A stretch of 64,000 nucleotides of DNA from Pseudisothecium myosuroides. Lineage: Eukaryota; Streptophyta; Bryopsida; Hypnales; Lembophyllaceae. The DNA lies in contig OX637289.1 in the NCBI GenBank assembly GCA_951799445.1, forward strand, positions 4,690,501-4,754,500, in the 5' to 3' direction. The position numbers were made by a program, and so were the translations under genes. The notes below the pieces were generated by a model. The model saw only the letters and a list, made by a program, of their open reading frames with translations, had not been told where the DNA came from and did not search any database. Shown in pieces: positions 22,139-34,242 of this stretch; the stretch's first letter is position 1; each line of letters begins with the position of its first letter.

Positions 22139-23139
22139 CGATGTATAGAGCGCTTTGCGTCTTTGACTGCAAACTTCAACTAGTCTGCAAAAAGAAGGAA
22201 CTTGCTTAGTTCAAGTGGATGTTGAAGGGCTCTCCTTGGATGCACATGCTAAGACCACACTCAAAAAACTTCGCGCTTGGATATATTTCCTACATCACAT
22301 AGGAGTTTGATGTTATTTATAATGCTGAGCTATTACGTAGCACATTGACTTCAACATCATGCATGCATGCAAGCAATGTTTATGCTAATGCTATTAACTC
22401 AACCACAATGTGAGCAACTAAAAATAGACTACAACATATATTCATACAATGTTGTCAAATTCTATGTCCATAGTCACATTTGCATGCAATTCTAAAATAC
22501 TTAGTGGACGTCTACATTAGTGGATTTGGCACAAATGATATGTACAATGTGCAGCACATAAGTTGTCACACACGTTACAAAGCACTTCTTGTGACTGATT
22601 TGTGTCAAGATTCCAAGCACGGTGCATTGTCAAGGACAAATGCATGTGTGTATGAATGCACTTTGTCCAACATTTGGCCCTAGTGTGGTGCACTACAGTA
22701 AGGTCTACTTCATTTACGAATTTTCCAGTCAGTTTTCACTAGAAAGTTTAGTAACTTTAGGAAGCTCTAACATGCTAAAAAAATGAACCAATTTTGGAAC
22801 CGCAAATTGCGTTGGAATTGAAATGAAGTGCACTTCAACTTCATAACAAGTGAAAAATGAATAATTTCAAATCATACAACAATTTGAACTTCTTTTATAC
22901 TCTACCTAACATTTCATAGAGAACCTTTAGAAGATAGTCAAAGTTTTTTTGCAATGGGGTGAAGAACAAGCAAGAAATCATACAAGCAATTCAAGTGGTA
23001 TGAGATCTAGTATCTCTAAAGCAATTGTAAAGGTTCATTTCTCATATATACTATTGAATACAAGTTGAAATTTTCACAAACATTGGCAACACTAGATAGT
23101 ACATAGTGTATAGAAAACATCAAACTCTTTGTATGGTTT
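22139..23139. other. Gene-free interval
   Basis: No gene or named repeat seen. It may include the decayed 3' end of the CACTA transposase fragment at 23140-24330. Confidence 0.4.
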
Positions 23140-24330
23140 TCAATTACATATGTGTGTTTGCAATGATGATAAAATAGACTTTAGTGTGATTCCAATGCAA
23201 TTCAAAATTCCATTCAATTTTGAGCATACACGGACCTCCCAAAGTTGACATAATCTCAACAGAATGCAAAAATTTGTAAATGAAGTAGACCTTATTGTAC
23301 AACATAAAACTTTGTCGTTCATGATAGGATCTTTCTGTACATCCCAAATACGTTATGATGTTCCTTCGTACTCTCTCATGTACTCCATGTAGAAGCCAAA
23401 TGTATTTTTAGTCTAGTAGCCCTCCACAATGCTTCCTTCCGGATGCGGGTATGTGCGGATATAATCTTTAAGTGTCTTCATATAGAACTCAATACAATAC
23501 ATCCACCTACCGAGTGCACTAGCATGTAAAAATAATTGTTCAAGAAGATGCATAGGCAAATGGGTCGTGATGTTTGGAAACTTTCTTAGGAACTCTTTTT
23601 CCAGCAAACATATTGCCATGATCACATTCTGCATGTGCTCATCATTGTTGGCCTCTCTAGTTTTTTTCTCAAATACTCCCTCTGTCCCACTAAAAACCTC
23701 CAAATCAAGCATAATTTTTGTCCCACTAAAAAGCTCCGTTTTTAGATTTCGATTGTTGGATAAGTGTTGGCCGTGTTGAACAACCTCATGGGGGCAGGTC
23801 AAGTGATTAGGAAGCAATCTTCGCCAAGAAAGCTTGGCCTTGCCCATATGAGACACCTTGGACTCATTGTGCTTCCTTAGACAAGTGTATTGACAATGGA
23901 TTTGGTAACCACTTCGACACTTTTAAGAGTTGTTCTTGAAGTGGTGTAGGAATCTTTGTTGTGGATATTTAGGTTGCAATAGATGTTTCTAGAATCCCAA
24001 TGTTGCTACCAACATTTAAATCATCAAGAATGATAGAGCTGGTAGCGTTTACAAATTTTGTCAAAAATGGTACTTTCCGCATGGATTTTGGGTGCCTAAA
24101 CGATGGTGCCTAAGTTGGAGATTTTGTAGAGATCTAAAGGATGGATTGCTAGTTTTCAAATGCATGTATCCCTATCAAAAAGACTAAAAATGTAGTAAAT
24201 TTCTCGTGGGGAAGCTTTTTGGAGGTTTTTAGTGGGACAGAGGGAGTAGTCTATAAAAGGCTTGGCTTTGTTTTATAATAGCCAAGTGTAAATTTTTGTC
24301 TAAAATGTTTCAAATCAGAGGACCAGTTTA
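23140..24330 (-). pseudogene. CACTA transposase fragment (DUF4218 region), interrupted
   Basis: Minus-strand frames either side of a MITE at 23676-24246 encode a DUF4218-like domain, found next to the TNP2-type transposase of plant CACTA elements. The upstream piece (about 24320-24249) reads QAFYRLF. The downstream piece continues FEKKTREANNDEHMQNVI, then ICLLEKEF and FPNITTHLPMHLLEQLF, then GRWMYCIEFYMKTLKDYIR and HPEGSIVEGY, the family hallmark, before a TAG. After it, frames with YHERQSFMLYNKV look like the following C-terminal part. The catalytic domain is missing. The fragment is dead, through stops and the insertion. Confidence 0.8.
23676..24246. mobile_element. Stowaway (Tc1/mariner) MITE inside DUF4218
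   Basis: The ends CTCCCTCTGTCCCACTAAAA and its inverted match TTTTAGTGGGACAGAGGGAG are typical Stowaway termini, flanked by TA on both sides (23674-23675 and 24247-24248). An inner copy of GTCCCACTAAAAAGCTCC follows the left end. Removing it rejoins the DUF4218 frame cleanly. The 571-bp length is long for a Stowaway element. Confidence 0.9.
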
Positions 24331-27300
24331 CAAAAATACAGAGATCCATGCTACATTTTAACAACACAGAGTGTCATGTTTTGAGCTTGGATACAAAAAC
24401 TCAATTTGAATGCAACTAAGTTGAATTAGAACTAATTGCGTAGTTGGAAGTTGGAGTGGAAAAGGAATTGTTAAGTGAATTAGGACCATCCATTGGGGAA
24501 TGTTTGAATCCCTTAACTGGGATTTGACTTTGGTTAAGACGAAAGGAAAGGTCCAAGGAAAAGAATAGTTGACTTCCAATTATTCTAAAATTTAGTTTTT
24601 AGTTGAAAGAAGTTAAACAACCTTGTCTTTAAGGGTTTGTTTGATTCCTAAACAAATTAGCAAGTATTTTGGAAAATCTGATAGGATTTGCTTTTTAAAA
24701 AATATACCAAAAAGAAATAGAAAATTAGAATGAAGTAGAAGAAAAAGAAAAGAAGTTTTTGAACAAAGAAGAAGAAGTTTGAACTCCTTCAATTATCATA
24801 TGTTCTACGACATACCAATTTCAAATACGAAAAAAAATACAAGATGGAAATCAATGGGCTCTACGACAAGATTACAATCATGGTGCATGAAGATGAAACA
24901 ATCTGCGGAGTTTGAGATGAGTCTTTGATTTCCCTTTTCTCCCAATTGCTTTATTTTGCAAGAACGTTAAATTAGAATTAGTAAGATTGACTTAGAAATT
25001 AGGATTTAGATTCAGACCTTTAGAAAGTTTAGAAAACAAGAGTTTGGATTTTGAATTTATTAGGAAATTTCAAGAGCTTTCCAAAAAGATATTAAACATA
25101 GAAAATAGATCAAAACTCCAAAAGTTACGCTTGGATGAAAATAGTAGTAGAAATGGATGAAAGTTAGAAAATCCATCAAAAGGTATCCAAAAAGGAGTAT
25201 TATAATCTAAAATAGATGTAAAAATAAAAAATTAAAGTAAAAGAATTTAGTGGGTGATGTTTGAAACACTAATTAGCGGTCAAAGGGTCGTTGCAAGAAA
25301 GAGCTTAGAAAAAGCTTAGCGTTTTGCACAATACTCATTTTTTCTTTTGGGAGTACTTTAAAGTTAGAATTTTTATTTAAGAAAATGTGAAAAATATGTT
25401 TAATTTATACACCTTTAAAAAAAAGGTATCCTAGAAAGGAAAAGCATAGAAAAATTCTCTAAGTAGGAGAACTAGAAAAGTGCAAAATCTCAAGAAATAG
25501 GTATTTGCACTATAGTTTCATTTTAATTTGTAAAAAATAGGAAAAGAAATTTAAAAAAAAACTAAAACTTGTCCATTTGGGAAGAGTTTATAGTGATGAA
25601 ATTTCACCAAAAGATTGATTTTAGAACCACTTTCATTGTTCAAAAATTGCAAGCAATGGGAGTGTTGTTTGCACTTATGTGGAGGACAAAAAATAATATA
25701 TTTTTAGATTTCTTTTGGTAGGAATATGCTTTCCTACTACAAAAATAGACCATAAAAATTTTAGCTCCAAATCATTAAATTTGGAGACTCCTAACATAAT
25801 CAAAAATCCTAAACCTTACTTTGTGACATATTAACAAAAATGATTTTTAAATATAAAATGATTTTCTTGAATCTCTAAAAAATTAGGGATCTGATTACCA
25901 TCAAGTTATACATCTCCAATAAAAATTTCATGTTCATTGGACTTCAGTTTCAAAAGTTATAGTGGTTGACAAGAGAGTTACTCGCATTGTGACTAGTAAA
26001 TAGGACCCCAAACTTCATTCATGGATAATTTAGGAAGGTCAAAAGTATAAGAGTTTATCCTTTTTAGAAGGAATATGTAGGAAATTTAAATTTAAATTAT
26101 TTTAATCCTAATAATAGCAAGTAGAATCAAAAGTCAAAAGAAGTAGTAAATTAGCAATGAAGAATTTACAATTAAACTCAAAAAACAATGAAGGGACAAG
26201 ATAAAAATAAAAAAATTTAGAAATCATTTAGAGGTTTTCATAACTAATTTGAACCTAGAAAATAGTTTTATACTAAAGGAGTTAGAGTAGGATGAAGTTT
26301 TGACTTAGAATAGGATAAATTTGGATGAAAGTCAACAAAATTTGACCAAATCTAGTCAAACTCAAAATTTAGGAGGTAGAATTAAACTTAAAACTAATCC
26401 AAAAATCCAAAGTCTATTTTGATAGTTAAATACAAGAAAACAACGGATGAAGTTTTATACTTTCATTTAAAGGCTATAAACTTCATCAGCAAATAACTTT
26501 TAGAGAAATAGTCCAAATCTAGTGAACTTTATGAATTTGGAAAGGGCATAAAAATCCCAAAAACTTACAATATTTAACCTTTGTGCTTAACTAACGCCTA
26601 CTGGTCTTTAGTTTTGGCTGTTGTAGCCAAAACTGATCGTTGTTACTAATTTACAATTGATTTGATTAGAATTTGCACCTAAGTAAACTCAAAATAGGAA
26701 CAAACTACAACTACCTATTGCTGGAAAGGCGTAATTGGAGAGCACACTAGACACCCACTAGGAATTCATCTACAACAAAATAGTAGAATCCGGCTTTATA
26801 CACTTTATTCTAAAGGTGAGAATAAAGCACCCACACCCAATTATGCGCAATGTCTATGGAAATCTACATTTCTATGCCATCCATTAATTTAACATTTTGA
26901 TGTTTTCTTAGACATGTTGTATTATGGGTTGGACATTGTCTGTTTTAGGTTGACACCCAAAAAAACATGGTTTTCTTATAGTGTCACCTATACTCAAATG
27001 AGGTCTTTTGAGGTTGTAGATCTTAGTGCAAAACCAATTGTTAGATTTTTGCCTAGAGTAAGCACTAGCTAAAATGTAGCAATTATCTATGATTATCACT
27101 TGGAAACTTCATAGTTTGTTTATATAGTGTCTAAAAAGCATATATTAACAAAATCTAGCATATAAAAAATAATTTATAAATCCATTTACATGTATTTAAT
27201 CTTATAAAAATTCATTACAAATGATGTCCCAAAAGATCACCAAAATAGAAGTTTGATCTATGAGCACATTGTGCACTCAAAATGTAGTACAAATTTCAAA

Positions 27301-29125
27301 GCTATTGAAGTACTCATATACCTGTGGCTTGAAAATACCTACACTCAATAGGGATTTTAAAGGGAACCATATTAATTAATTGACATTTCACACTATATAA
27401 GTATCTACCTTTTTCATACATCAATAGCTACTGAAGTGTCCAGTGGTTGTACATCATGTTTCAAACATCTACAATTTTCCACATTAAGTCCCTTTAATTT
27501 TTTGGTCCCCTTAATACCCCTATTCAATATAGCATATAATACTTGTCAACAATTGATAATAGGGTGATAAATAAATCAAGCATAAGATATGTTGAAAAAT
27601 ACAATAAGCACATAAAATGGTGAATTCACATACTAGGATAATTCAAAAAATCACCAACTCAAAAGCAATTTTTTTTTGTAAGTAAAAATTTCAAAGTTGA
27701 CATTCCAAATATTCAAATTCATTGCTATTTAAAAAAAAATACCTACACTCAATAGGGATTTTTTAATACCATATTTCTTCGAGCTACTACTACATTAGCA
27801 TTTTTTAGTGCTTTGATATGCACAAAGCTTACACTTATCTATATCAAATTGTAAAAATAGAAACATATAAATCTAAAAATAAAAAAAATATTGATTTGTA
27901 TAGAATTTTGACGAACTAAAGTATAGAAGCTCATTTATTTAAACATTACAAATAATCTAAAGGCTTGCAATTAGATATAATTAAAATTGCAACATTCTAT
28001 TGTTTGAGAGATATATTCAAAAAATAATAATTATCAATATTTTGATAATTTTATTTTATATAATTAAAATTTCAAAGTAAGAAATAAAATTTCATCCATT
28101 AAGATGGATTTCTTAAATTTTGATAGAATTATATTATTTTGTTAAAAACATCCTATTCTTCAATGTAAATTGAAAACTTCTTAATATTGTCTTATAAGGA
28201 AGTTCAATGCACTTTATTATACTTGTACATGAAAATTGAAAGCCACTTCAATATTATAAATTTCATTTTTCAGAATTTCAATAGTTAATCAATATCACAT
28301 TTATTGGATAATAATCTATAGATGATCTATGAAGGTAAATGAGGTCATGTGCCCTTTATTTTATAAAAAATTCTTTGAATTCTACTTTCTATATTTTAAA
28401 CACTTTTAAGCACCTTTAACTTATTAGACTCTCAACAATTTATTTGACTCATAAACTGTACACAAACTAAAAATTTAAGTTTTTAGTTTATATGATAGAA
28501 ACAAGATTTTATTTGTTAAACAAAATTTTGCTCTGTATTAAACAAAACTTAATTCATCAAAAAAATCATAATTAAATTGATTACAAGTTTGATTACCTTT
28601 AACGTATTATTTTTGCAAATTTAAAAAAAAAATTACAAGACTAGAATGAAGACTAGAATCATTGCATTTTTACTTTGAGAAGTCTAATCAACTTCTTTGC
28701 AAGGTTATCACTATTCCAAATATCTATCTCAAGATTAAAGTGATTGCCACTAAATCATTGAAAAAGCATGACAATCTTGCTATACATAAAATGTTGAGAT
28801 GATTATTTTTGAACTGTAGATCATCACTTTAGAATGGCAAGATGATTATTTTTTTATTATTGAATTCATATCACATGAAAAGTTGATACCACAACAAGTC
28901 TAATCATTATGTATATCTCCTACAAATTATTTCCTAATGGACAAATAGAATATTATAAAGTCAAATATTAGTGCTTTTCAGAAAATATTTTGGAAGAATG
29001 TACTAGCTTTCTAGCACACTAATTTGTACCCAATTTGACTAGTGGTTGTAGATTTACAAGGTGAAATGTGTTTTGGATTTTGATTAAATTTTATAATTCA
29101 ATAGTAACATCATGTAACTAATGTT
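24331..29125. other. AT-rich gene-free stretch with decayed repeats
   Basis: No gene is supported. At about 25290-25960 a diverged relative of family U can be made out (GGTCGTTGCAAGAAAG, then AAATTCTCTAAGTAGGAG). A 10-bp hairpin AGTTTTGGCT/AGCCAAAACT lies at 26610-26634. The phrase ATACCTACACTCAATAGGGA occurs twice (about 27337 and 27740). The rest, including 27.8-29.1 kb, is very AT-rich and featureless. Confidence 0.45.
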
Positions 29126-30065
29126 GGATGATTGCAAGAAATACCTACTAATTTTGTTGCATTTCAAACAATATTCATGATTTTTTTCTAGAGTACTTTA
29201 AAGTGAGAAAAATATGAATTTAAAAAAAAAATATGGCTAATGTATATGCCTTTAAAATGAAGGTAACCACCAAAGGAAATGCTTCATTAGAGGATTTTTG
29301 GGCCTTTGGAAGACTACAAGTTTCTGGACTGTGGGAACTTTGGGAACACTGCCAAATCATCAATCTGATGTGGCCAAGAGACTGCCACGTAAGATATTAA
29401 TAATTAAATTTTAATTTTTTTTTAAATTAAAAATTAAAATTTTTAAATTTTTAAAATTAATAATTTTTTTTAAAAATTCTGATAGTAGGGGGCTGGTTTC
29501 TAGCAATGGGAACAGCCTTGAAACAATCTTCTCGAGGCTCAAATCTCCTCTAATGAAAAAATTCTCTAAGTAGCAAAAATAGAAATGTGTTAAATCTCTA
29601 AAAATAGATATTTTGATGTTTTAATTAGTAAAAATTTAGAAAAATGAATAAATAACTAAAAAAATTGGCTATTTGTAATAACTTTATGGAGATGGTCATT
29701 CACTAAAAGAACCAAGCAGAAAGAAGCTCACTTTGTGGACTTCCACACCACATACAACTCTATATTTCAAAAATTATTTTAGACAATAGCTTCAAGTTTA
29801 CTAAAAGACCATCCCTTCCAAATTTCAGCTCAAAATTTGTTTTGGGGGGTACTAAATAGTATGGTGTACTAAACAGATATAAAATTGGGGGTTATTTTGC
29901 GATGGTAATTTTTTTTCGAGAATTGCAAAAAAATTAGGCAAGGTGTATAATAGTGACAAGTACGTTAAATTTTGAGTCATTTGGAGCTAAAATGCAAAAA
30001 TTATGGTCAAAAAACAAATCATCATGTGTGACGCAAAATAGGACAAGTGTTTTTTTGCAATCACC
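29126..30065. mobile_element. Mutator-like small element (family U, copy 2)
   Basis: The left end GGATGATTGCAAGAAATACC and the right end, inverted, GGTGATTGCAAAAAAACACT match family U. The interior is colinear, in inverted orientation, with 20214-20949 and 51085-51670, for example GGTCATTCACTAAAAGAACC. A smaller MITE (29283-29557) is nested in it. Confidence 0.7.
29283..29557. mobile_element. Nested MITE (family N, copy 1)
   Basis: The ends TTCATTAGAGGA and TCCTCTAATGAA are inverted repeats. Inside are TCTGATGTGGCCAAGAGACTGCCACGT and a very AT-rich core. Alignment with the empty site in family U copies 1 and 3 shows it was inserted. A second copy, inverted, lies at 55618-55861, and a related element near 60031-60205. 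Confidence 0.7.
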
Positions 30066-31084
30066 TTGCTTTGAACAAAATTGCATTTATACTCAAAAGT
30101 AATAGGCCTCATTGCTTGTAAAATTTGAGTTATAACCTTAAGGTTAGAATTGCTTTAGGCAATATTTTAATTCCTTATATATCTATGTCTATTTCTATAT
30201 TGACAAAACTAAGCGTGAATAGACACAACTAAAGCCATGAAATGAAGCCTTCAAAGTTAGTCCACAACTGAATCCACAACCAAAGTCATAGAATAAAAGC
30301 CACGACAAAAAAATAGTGCAAGTAAAGCCACGTCGATTATATCAAATAATTTGTGTGGCCTTTCATATACATACAACTTTTTGCATTGTTTTTTGCATGT
30401 TCATTCATCTACAATTGCATTATTTTTATAATTGTATAATAAAAGAGCTGATAAAGAGTTTTTGAGGCACATATTTATTCAAAATTCCAAAACTCCTACT
30501 TCTACTACTATGATAAAAAAAATTTACTATCAGAAAAGAAAAGAAAACTAGGGCTTTGTTGCTCTCCGCACTACCAACATTTTTTGGGGGAACAGTAAAG
30601 GTTTATATGACCACATCCTGCTGGCACATTATGATGGAATTGGTCTAGGCAAGTATGAACAAATTGCCAAAAAAGAAATTGCGCGCTACCAATGTGCTTG
30701 AATGAAGATTGTGTTTGGAGGGTGGAAGACTTTGGTGATGGAAATTTTCAAATGGATATTGGAGCCTGGAAAGCATTAGTAAGATTTCTATTGGAATACA
30801 TTTTTTATAGATATTCATTGGCTATTCATTCATTTGTAATTCTACTTGAAATACATAAAATTTTCTAAAATATTGACTAGGAATTTGGAAAAATGAATTT
30901 GCAACCATGGAATGCTGATGTTTGAATTTTAAAATGACTTAATAAAAAATATATGCACCATGATGTTTGACACTATAATATAAACCTTGAGAGATTTTCA
31001 AAAATTTTGTGCATCAATTGCATTTGATATTAATTGTTTTACTTTTTATTTTGAAATTCATCGTAATTTCAAATTCTTTCAATA
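30066..31084. other. Gene-free interval
   Basis: AT-rich, no gene or clear repeat seen. Confidence 0.4.
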
Positions 31085-32203
31085 ATGTGAAATTCTTACA
31101 ACTAATAGAAGACAAGTAATCACATCTTCAAAAAGTAAATACAAAAATCACATTCATAGGTACTAACTTGCAAAATGAGGTTTAACACCTAAAGAACAGA
31201 GCCCACGACCATGCAGTCAAATTTGAAAGTCTTTAACTTTGTAACCTCTATCTCTTGCTATCGTATTTATGAGCAATTTTTTTGGCTTTATTTTTCAAAG
31301 ATGAAATCACATGTCTAATATATGTCATAGATTTTTTGAATTTTTTGTGAAAAATTCACCATGATTTTTTCAAGAGAAAATGTTGAAAATTCACATCAAA
31401 TACAAACATGCTTCAAAAATCTGAATTTTTTGTGAATGGAATTCCACTACAAAGTAAATCATTTTGTGGTATAAAGAAAATTTGTGTGTCATTCCATATT
31501 TAGGAACGTGGTTATAGATCTTGAACTTCAAACTTCACTATTAAAATGTTGAATTTGAGGATTTAAAAAAAACAAAAACGAGAAGAAACTGCACTTCAAG
31601 AACTTCATTTTGTTAGTTTTGTTCAAAAGCAAACAAAATTGTTTTCAATGGCAAAATCAAGTTTTAAGGAAAAAAAGCTTAAAGTAGTGAATTACATTGG
31701 ATAGTGTACCATTTTATTGATAAACTATCCCGTATTAAATCAAAAAACATCTAAATATCTTAAATTTAAACTCTATAATGTGGACATGCATAGCATCAAT
31801 AAAGTTGCACACACAAAAATTGGATGAAAATCATCCATTCTTCAATATGTGCAAAGCCTAATTGAGCATCCTTTCAAGGTTAAAAGGATAATTATAGGCT
31901 CTACATTGAGGATTAAATGTCTTTAGGATTCAATTGACATAGAACTCTTGATTGACCAATAGCTTGTTGAACCCTATATTTGTCATTATATAAACATCAA
32001 AGACCCATACCTTGTAGATACAAAATAGACCCTATGAAGTATCATATTTTTTCAAATCCAAATTCCAATCTATATTTGTATGGCCTTTGTTTCAAGAATT
32101 AATTGAAATCCAAAGGTTTCCATTACTTCCTTCAAATTGCTTCTCAACTCCTTCAATTGACCAAACATAATACCCTATGGTTGCACAAGGGACCCTTTCA
32201 ATG
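31085..32203 (+). repeat. Dispersed 1.1 kb repeat, copy 2
   Basis: Direct match to 1-1195. It ends at about 32203 directly against the truncated MITE that starts copy B of the P450 duplication, so its insertion or a rearrangement set that boundary. Confidence 0.8.
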
Positions 32204-32207
32204 TATA

Positions 32208-32306
32208 ATTCAATATAAAATTTGCATTGAATTTGATGTTTTTTGTCGTAGGAAATTGAAAATGTCATCTAGCGTGTGTTGATTGCAACAAGGATTTCTT
32301 CTAGTG
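32208..32306. mobile_element. Truncated CACTA-type MITE, shared with copy C
   Basis: TTGCATTGAATTTGATGTTT through TGATTGCAACAAGGATTTCT to CTAGTG, then TCT, matches half of the MITE at 49614-49795, whose target duplication is AGA (TCT on this strand). It is the same ancestral insertion, cut short here by the neighbouring 1.1 kb repeat. Confidence 0.75.
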
Positions 32307-32669
32307 TCTTCAAGTGATTAAATAAAATCTTGACATTTAAGACTTTTAAACCAAATTTCCGTTTCCCAATCTAGTTCTTTTTCAGCCGATTAATTAACTC
32401 CTCTACATCCATCACAATCTACATACATAAGCAATCATATCGTGACTAGGTTTTCTTATATTATCTTCAACTGATTAAACAAAATCTTGACATTTTGGGC
32501 TTTCAATCCAAATTTTTGTTTCCCACTCTAGTTTTTGTTACATAATTAACTCCTTCAGATCCATCACAATCTACATACATAAGCAATCATCATGCAGTTG
32601 GAGTGTCTTTAGTGAACAATGTAACTTTGACAATATAATGTAGCTTATAGATATCTTTTTGCTTATAGG

Positions 32670-32861
32670 TTAAAATCTCAAGGCATGTACCATGAGAAAC
32701 CCTTTCTTTTTACTTCTTTGACAATGTAGAGGGTAAAAAAGCGCATAATTTTTCAAGTCTCTTCCACGTATCCCGAACGTATTATAGTCACCCAAAGCTG
32801 CAAAGACGAAGACCCCAAAGTATAACTTGGCAACCTTGACCAACTCAGGCGGCACTCTTCT
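32670..32861 (-). pseudogene. Conserved coding-like block, unidentified, divergent from the P450
   Basis: The minus strand is open for more than 60 codons after a possible acceptor (GAAGTCAG): RRVPPELVKVAKLYFGVFVF, then AALGDYNTFGIRGRDLKN, ending in a lysine-rich tail and TAA. The middle is hydrophobic and could be one membrane helix. The same block is present in copy C (about 49205-49395, plus strand) with +5 and +1 frameshifts. It lies upstream of and opposite to the P450, so the ancestral unit may have held a divergent gene pair. I do not recognise the family. Here it is open but probably only a terminal exon. Confidence 0.35.
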
Positions 32862-33099
32862 CTGACTTCGTCCCCAATTTTCAAAGAAACAAAATCAACT
32901 CACTGATTCCTCACGTCTGAATCGTCATCAGCTTGTTGCATCATGTCGGTGGCATGAGTATGACATAACATTATTTGGCGCTAAGGTGTCTTCCTAAAAT
33001 GAAGGTATTGACATAGAAATGCAGAGCACATCACTCACGGCAGCCTCCACAGTGGTAAGAAGCTGGTAATTTTAAAATGGAATTCTCCTCGACTGTTTT

Positions 33100-34242
33100 T
33101 GATTATGCTCTGAAACTGTCTGTTGTAATTCGATTTCTTCTGCAAAGGAAGGCTCATTGATTTCCTCTACAAGCCAGCTTTTGCTTCTCTGCCTTCTACA
33201 ATAAGTACACCTTCCAAATTTTATCCTCTTTCATTAATAAAACACAAGGCAGCCATCTAGATTTTTGTCCAAAATGTACATATATAAGAACATATATAAG
33301 AGCATATATAGGAACCACGTTCAATACATCTACAATCAGCACGTTGAAAATTCATCAAAAATTCATTTTGATTGAGAGGATGTCCAAAAACTACTTGCTT
33401 CAAAAAGCTAGCCAACTTTCTTCAAGTGCCACTTCTCTCTGAAGTCCAAGGTTATGAGTGCAATTTGATGATTTCATATTGATTTCTTGCATGCATGCAA
33501 TCTATCATTGTATAAACTTTTCATGTTTTAAAAATGCACTCTGACAAGCCCAAACAATTAATTATCTTGATATTTCATCTTTCTTAAGACACAAGAACTT
33601 GTGTCATCCATATCTAGGTTGTTTTTTTGACGCTTTCTTGTCCAAATGTCACTGTCGCATTGTGGGCAGTGTTGATTGTGGGTGTAAGTGCTCTTTGTTC
33701 ACCTAGGCATATGCTTACAAAAGAATTAGCATCGAGTACACTTGGCTCCACCCCCACTCGTACAAAAAATATACTTACATGCTCCTCGCAACTTCTGTAA
33801 AGGTTAAATACCGTGCAGGGTATTACCATCTTGTTAGCCGATGCAAACTCATGAATGGGCTCGAGAACACGAACGTTCCATATAGTTGTCCCGATTCTAT
33901 TCTGTTGGTCATAATCCTGCAACAAGGTACGGCTCAAAAAGTCAATTTCAAAAGATCAGGTTGTGAAATCGGATACTGATTTTTCTTGTCCACTTGAATT
34001 ATCAACGTGCTGCTACGACAGTGCGTGCACCCTCGCTATACAATGGGACTGAGCCAACATGCAGTGCCATCAGCATACTGTCTCCCATACTGATTAAGCA
34101 GCAATGTGCACGTACTTGGAGCCCAATTTGAGCGAGACTGAAGTCCTGTGACTGAATTCTGAGTCAACTTCCGGAACATCGATCATCACTTGTTCACTTG
34201 CATTCAAATTGTGTGCAAGCGTGAGCATCAATTTTCTCCGCC
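33100..34242. other. Upstream region of P450 copy B
   Basis: Shared with copy C (about 47785-48960, inverted) and in part with copy A. Contains CTATACAATGGGACTGAG near 34033, a degraded TATA box. No gene beyond the block at 32670-32861. Confidence 0.5.

Noticed and set aside
23413..23856. A 147-codon fusion protein
   Set aside because: The N-terminal half is Stowaway MITE sequence; only the C-terminal part is DUF4218.
27337..27760. CRISPR-like array from the repeated ATACCTACACTCAATAGGGA
   Set aside because: Only two copies 400 bp apart in a plant nuclear sequence; not an array.
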